6,558 nucleotides of DNA. It comes from an uncultured Rothia sp. GTDB taxonomy: Bacteria; Actinomycetota; Actinomycetes; Actinomycetales; Micrococcaceae. Both the position numbers and the translations under genes were made by a program. Shown piece after piece: positions 5,986 to 6,558 of this stretch. The notes below the pieces were generated by a model that made no database searches, was not told where the DNA came from, and saw nothing but the letters and a program-made list of their open reading frames with translations. Location: assembly GCA_937935205.1 (NCBI GenBank), contig CALGXU010000275.1, forward strand, positions 1 to 6,558. The letters are read 5' to 3'. Positions within the stretch are counted from its first letter, which is position 1, and the number at the start of each line of letters is the position of its first letter.

Positions 5986-6045
5986 GGTCTCTCTAAAATA
6001 CCCCTGCTTAAAATACCCGCGGCTAAAACGCCAGTGACTATAATG
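5986..6045 (-). repeat. Four degenerate 15-bp tandem repeats
   Basis: On the minus strand four units of exactly 15 nt follow each other: CATTATAGTCACTGG (6045-6031), CGTTTTAGCCGCGGG (6030-6016), TATTTTAAGCAGGGG (6015-6001) and TATTTTAGAGAGACC (6000-5986). Adjacent units share 9 or 10 of 15 bases, with a common core close to YRTTTTAG. The array lies in non-coding DNA about 120-180 nt upstream of nadK. It may be a multi-site binding region or the remnant of a slippage-expanded repeat. Confidence 0.55.
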
Positions 6046-6057
6046 CCTGAATAGCGC

Positions 6058-6122
6058 GGCAGCCTGAGAAAGCTCCGCCCTCAACGCATCCTGCGTTACC
6101 GAGCGGTTTTTCTCAGACTGCC
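6058..6122. terminator. Long imperfect hairpin after tlyA
   Basis: The 65-nt element pairs GGCAG with CTGCC (6058-6062, 6118-6122), CTGAGAAA with TTTCTCAG (6064-6071, 6109-6116), GCTC with GAGC (6072-6075, 6101-6104) and AACGCA with TGCGTT (6083-6088, 6092-6097, loop TCC). It begins 27 nt after the tlyA stop codon. On the minus strand no T-run follows, so termination of tlyA would depend on the stem alone. On the plus strand the inner hairpin is followed by GGTTTTTCTC, as in a terminator facing away from nadK. Confidence 0.5.
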
Positions 6123-6149
6123 TAACACTCTTTATTTTCGACACCGTAT

Positions 6150-6558
6150 TTATTTTCTACACCAGAGGAAGTACTCTACGTTGCCGTCCTGTCCGGGCAA
6201 CGGGCTGGGTTCCATACCCATCACACGCAATCCGTGGCTGACCGCAGATGCCTGGACTTTTTCCACTGCTTCACGGCGGGCGGATTCTTCGTGCACCACT
6301 CCCCCGCGTCCGATGCGGTGCTTGCCGACTTCGAACTGCGGCTTGACCATGAGCACCAGGTCGCCGCCGGTTTCGGTTGCGTTCGCTAGCGCCTCCATGA
6401 CCAGGGTCAGCGAGATGAATGAGAGGTCAGAAACCGTCAGTTCGACCTGCCCGCCAATGTCTTCGGGCTTCATGTAGCGAACGTTGAGTCCTTCGTACAC
6501 ACCTACTCGCGGTTCTTCGCGTAGCGCGTCCACGAGTTGCCCGTGTCCTACGTCAACG
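6150..6558 (-). CDS. tlyA: TlyA family rRNA 2'-O-methyltransferase (C-terminal part)
   Basis: The frame enters from the right window edge and ends with TAA at 6152-6150, giving 135 complete residues of the C-terminal methyltransferase domain. TlyA methylates the 2'-OH of cytidines in 16S and, in the two-target type, 23S rRNA, and its loss gives capreomycin and viomycin resistance in mycobacteria. The visible part starts in the SAM-binding region (VDVGHGQL). It carries Asp44 in SDLSFIS, Lys72 in VKPQFEVGK and Glu128 in GNVEYF. The D-to-K and K-to-E spacings of 28 and 56 residues equal those of the Mycobacterium tuberculosis K-D-K-E tetrad; its first Lys and the N-terminal S4-like RNA-binding domain would lie outside the window. 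A GTG at 6533 is internal, not a start. The nearly 300-nt gap to nadK suggests nadK has its own promoter. Confidence 0.94.
   Translation of the reverse strand, partial: VDVGHGQLVDALREEPRVGVYEGLNVRYMKPEDIGGQVELTVSDLSFISLTLVMEALANATETGGDLVLMVKPQFEVGKHRIGRGGVVHEESARREAVEKVQASAVSHGLRVMGMEPSPLPGQDGNVEYFLWCRK

Noticed and set aside
5986..6045. The tandem repeats as a CRISPR array or replication iterons
   Set aside because: There are no unique spacers, the units are directly adjacent and too divergent, and no cas or replication initiator gene is nearby.
5911..6144. A 77-codon minus-strand frame between tlyA and nadK
   Set aside because: It has no ribosome binding site and runs through the 6058-6122 hairpin. 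Its repetitive peptide (RFSRG, YFKQG, YFRET) is simply the translation of the 15-bp DNA repeats.

Overview
The window looks like a chromosomal core segment of an actinobacterium. All supported genes lie on the minus strand, so they are read from right to left: tlyA (C-terminal part), nadK, recN, pyrG, an ADP-ribose-pyrophosphatase-like Nudix gene, and the first 43 codons of another gene at the left edge. This tlyA-nadK-recN-pyrG-nudix order is a conserved actinobacterial arrangement, usually followed by the tyrosine recombinase xerD. The moderate GC content, the codon choice (CTG, GGT, TCT, GAA, CGT/CGC) and the protein sequences suggest a member of the Micrococcaceae such as Rothia. That genus assignment is an inference, not a database result.

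Layout from the right: positions 6558-6150 hold the C-terminal 135 residues of TlyA, a 2'-O-methyltransferase of ribosomal RNA. Positions 6149-5866 are non-coding and unusually structured. They contain a 65-nt imperfect inverted repeat, four degenerate copies of a 15-bp tandem repeat, an AT-rich stretch, a candidate -10 box flanked by a weak LexA-like dyad, and a perfect 14-bp palindrome where transcription would start. nadK (5865-4828) and recN (4808-3090) follow, only 19 nt apart, and are probably co-transcribed. A 339-nt non-coding stretch then leads to pyrG (2750-1056), which is followed by a clear intrinsic terminator (982-1020). The Nudix gene (894-220) has a -10-like hexamer exactly 6 nt before its ATG and no usable ribosome binding site, which suggests leaderless transcription. 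A GC-rich hairpin separates it from the last reading frame, which has a good ribosome binding site and a serine-rich repetitive N-terminus. By position this is probably xerD.

The genes serve ordinary housekeeping roles: rRNA modification, NADP supply, double-strand-break repair, CTP synthesis and hydrolysis of ADP-ribose-type nucleotides. I see no mobile element, CRISPR array, tRNA, rRNA or obvious undescribed multigene system. The most interesting material is regulatory. The leader of pyrG contains a 14-codon reading frame with a perfect Shine-Dalgarno sequence. It overlaps two hairpins and stops 11 nt before a pyrG start codon that lacks its own ribosome binding site. The nadK-recN promoter region, with its 15-bp repeats and two dyads, comes second.
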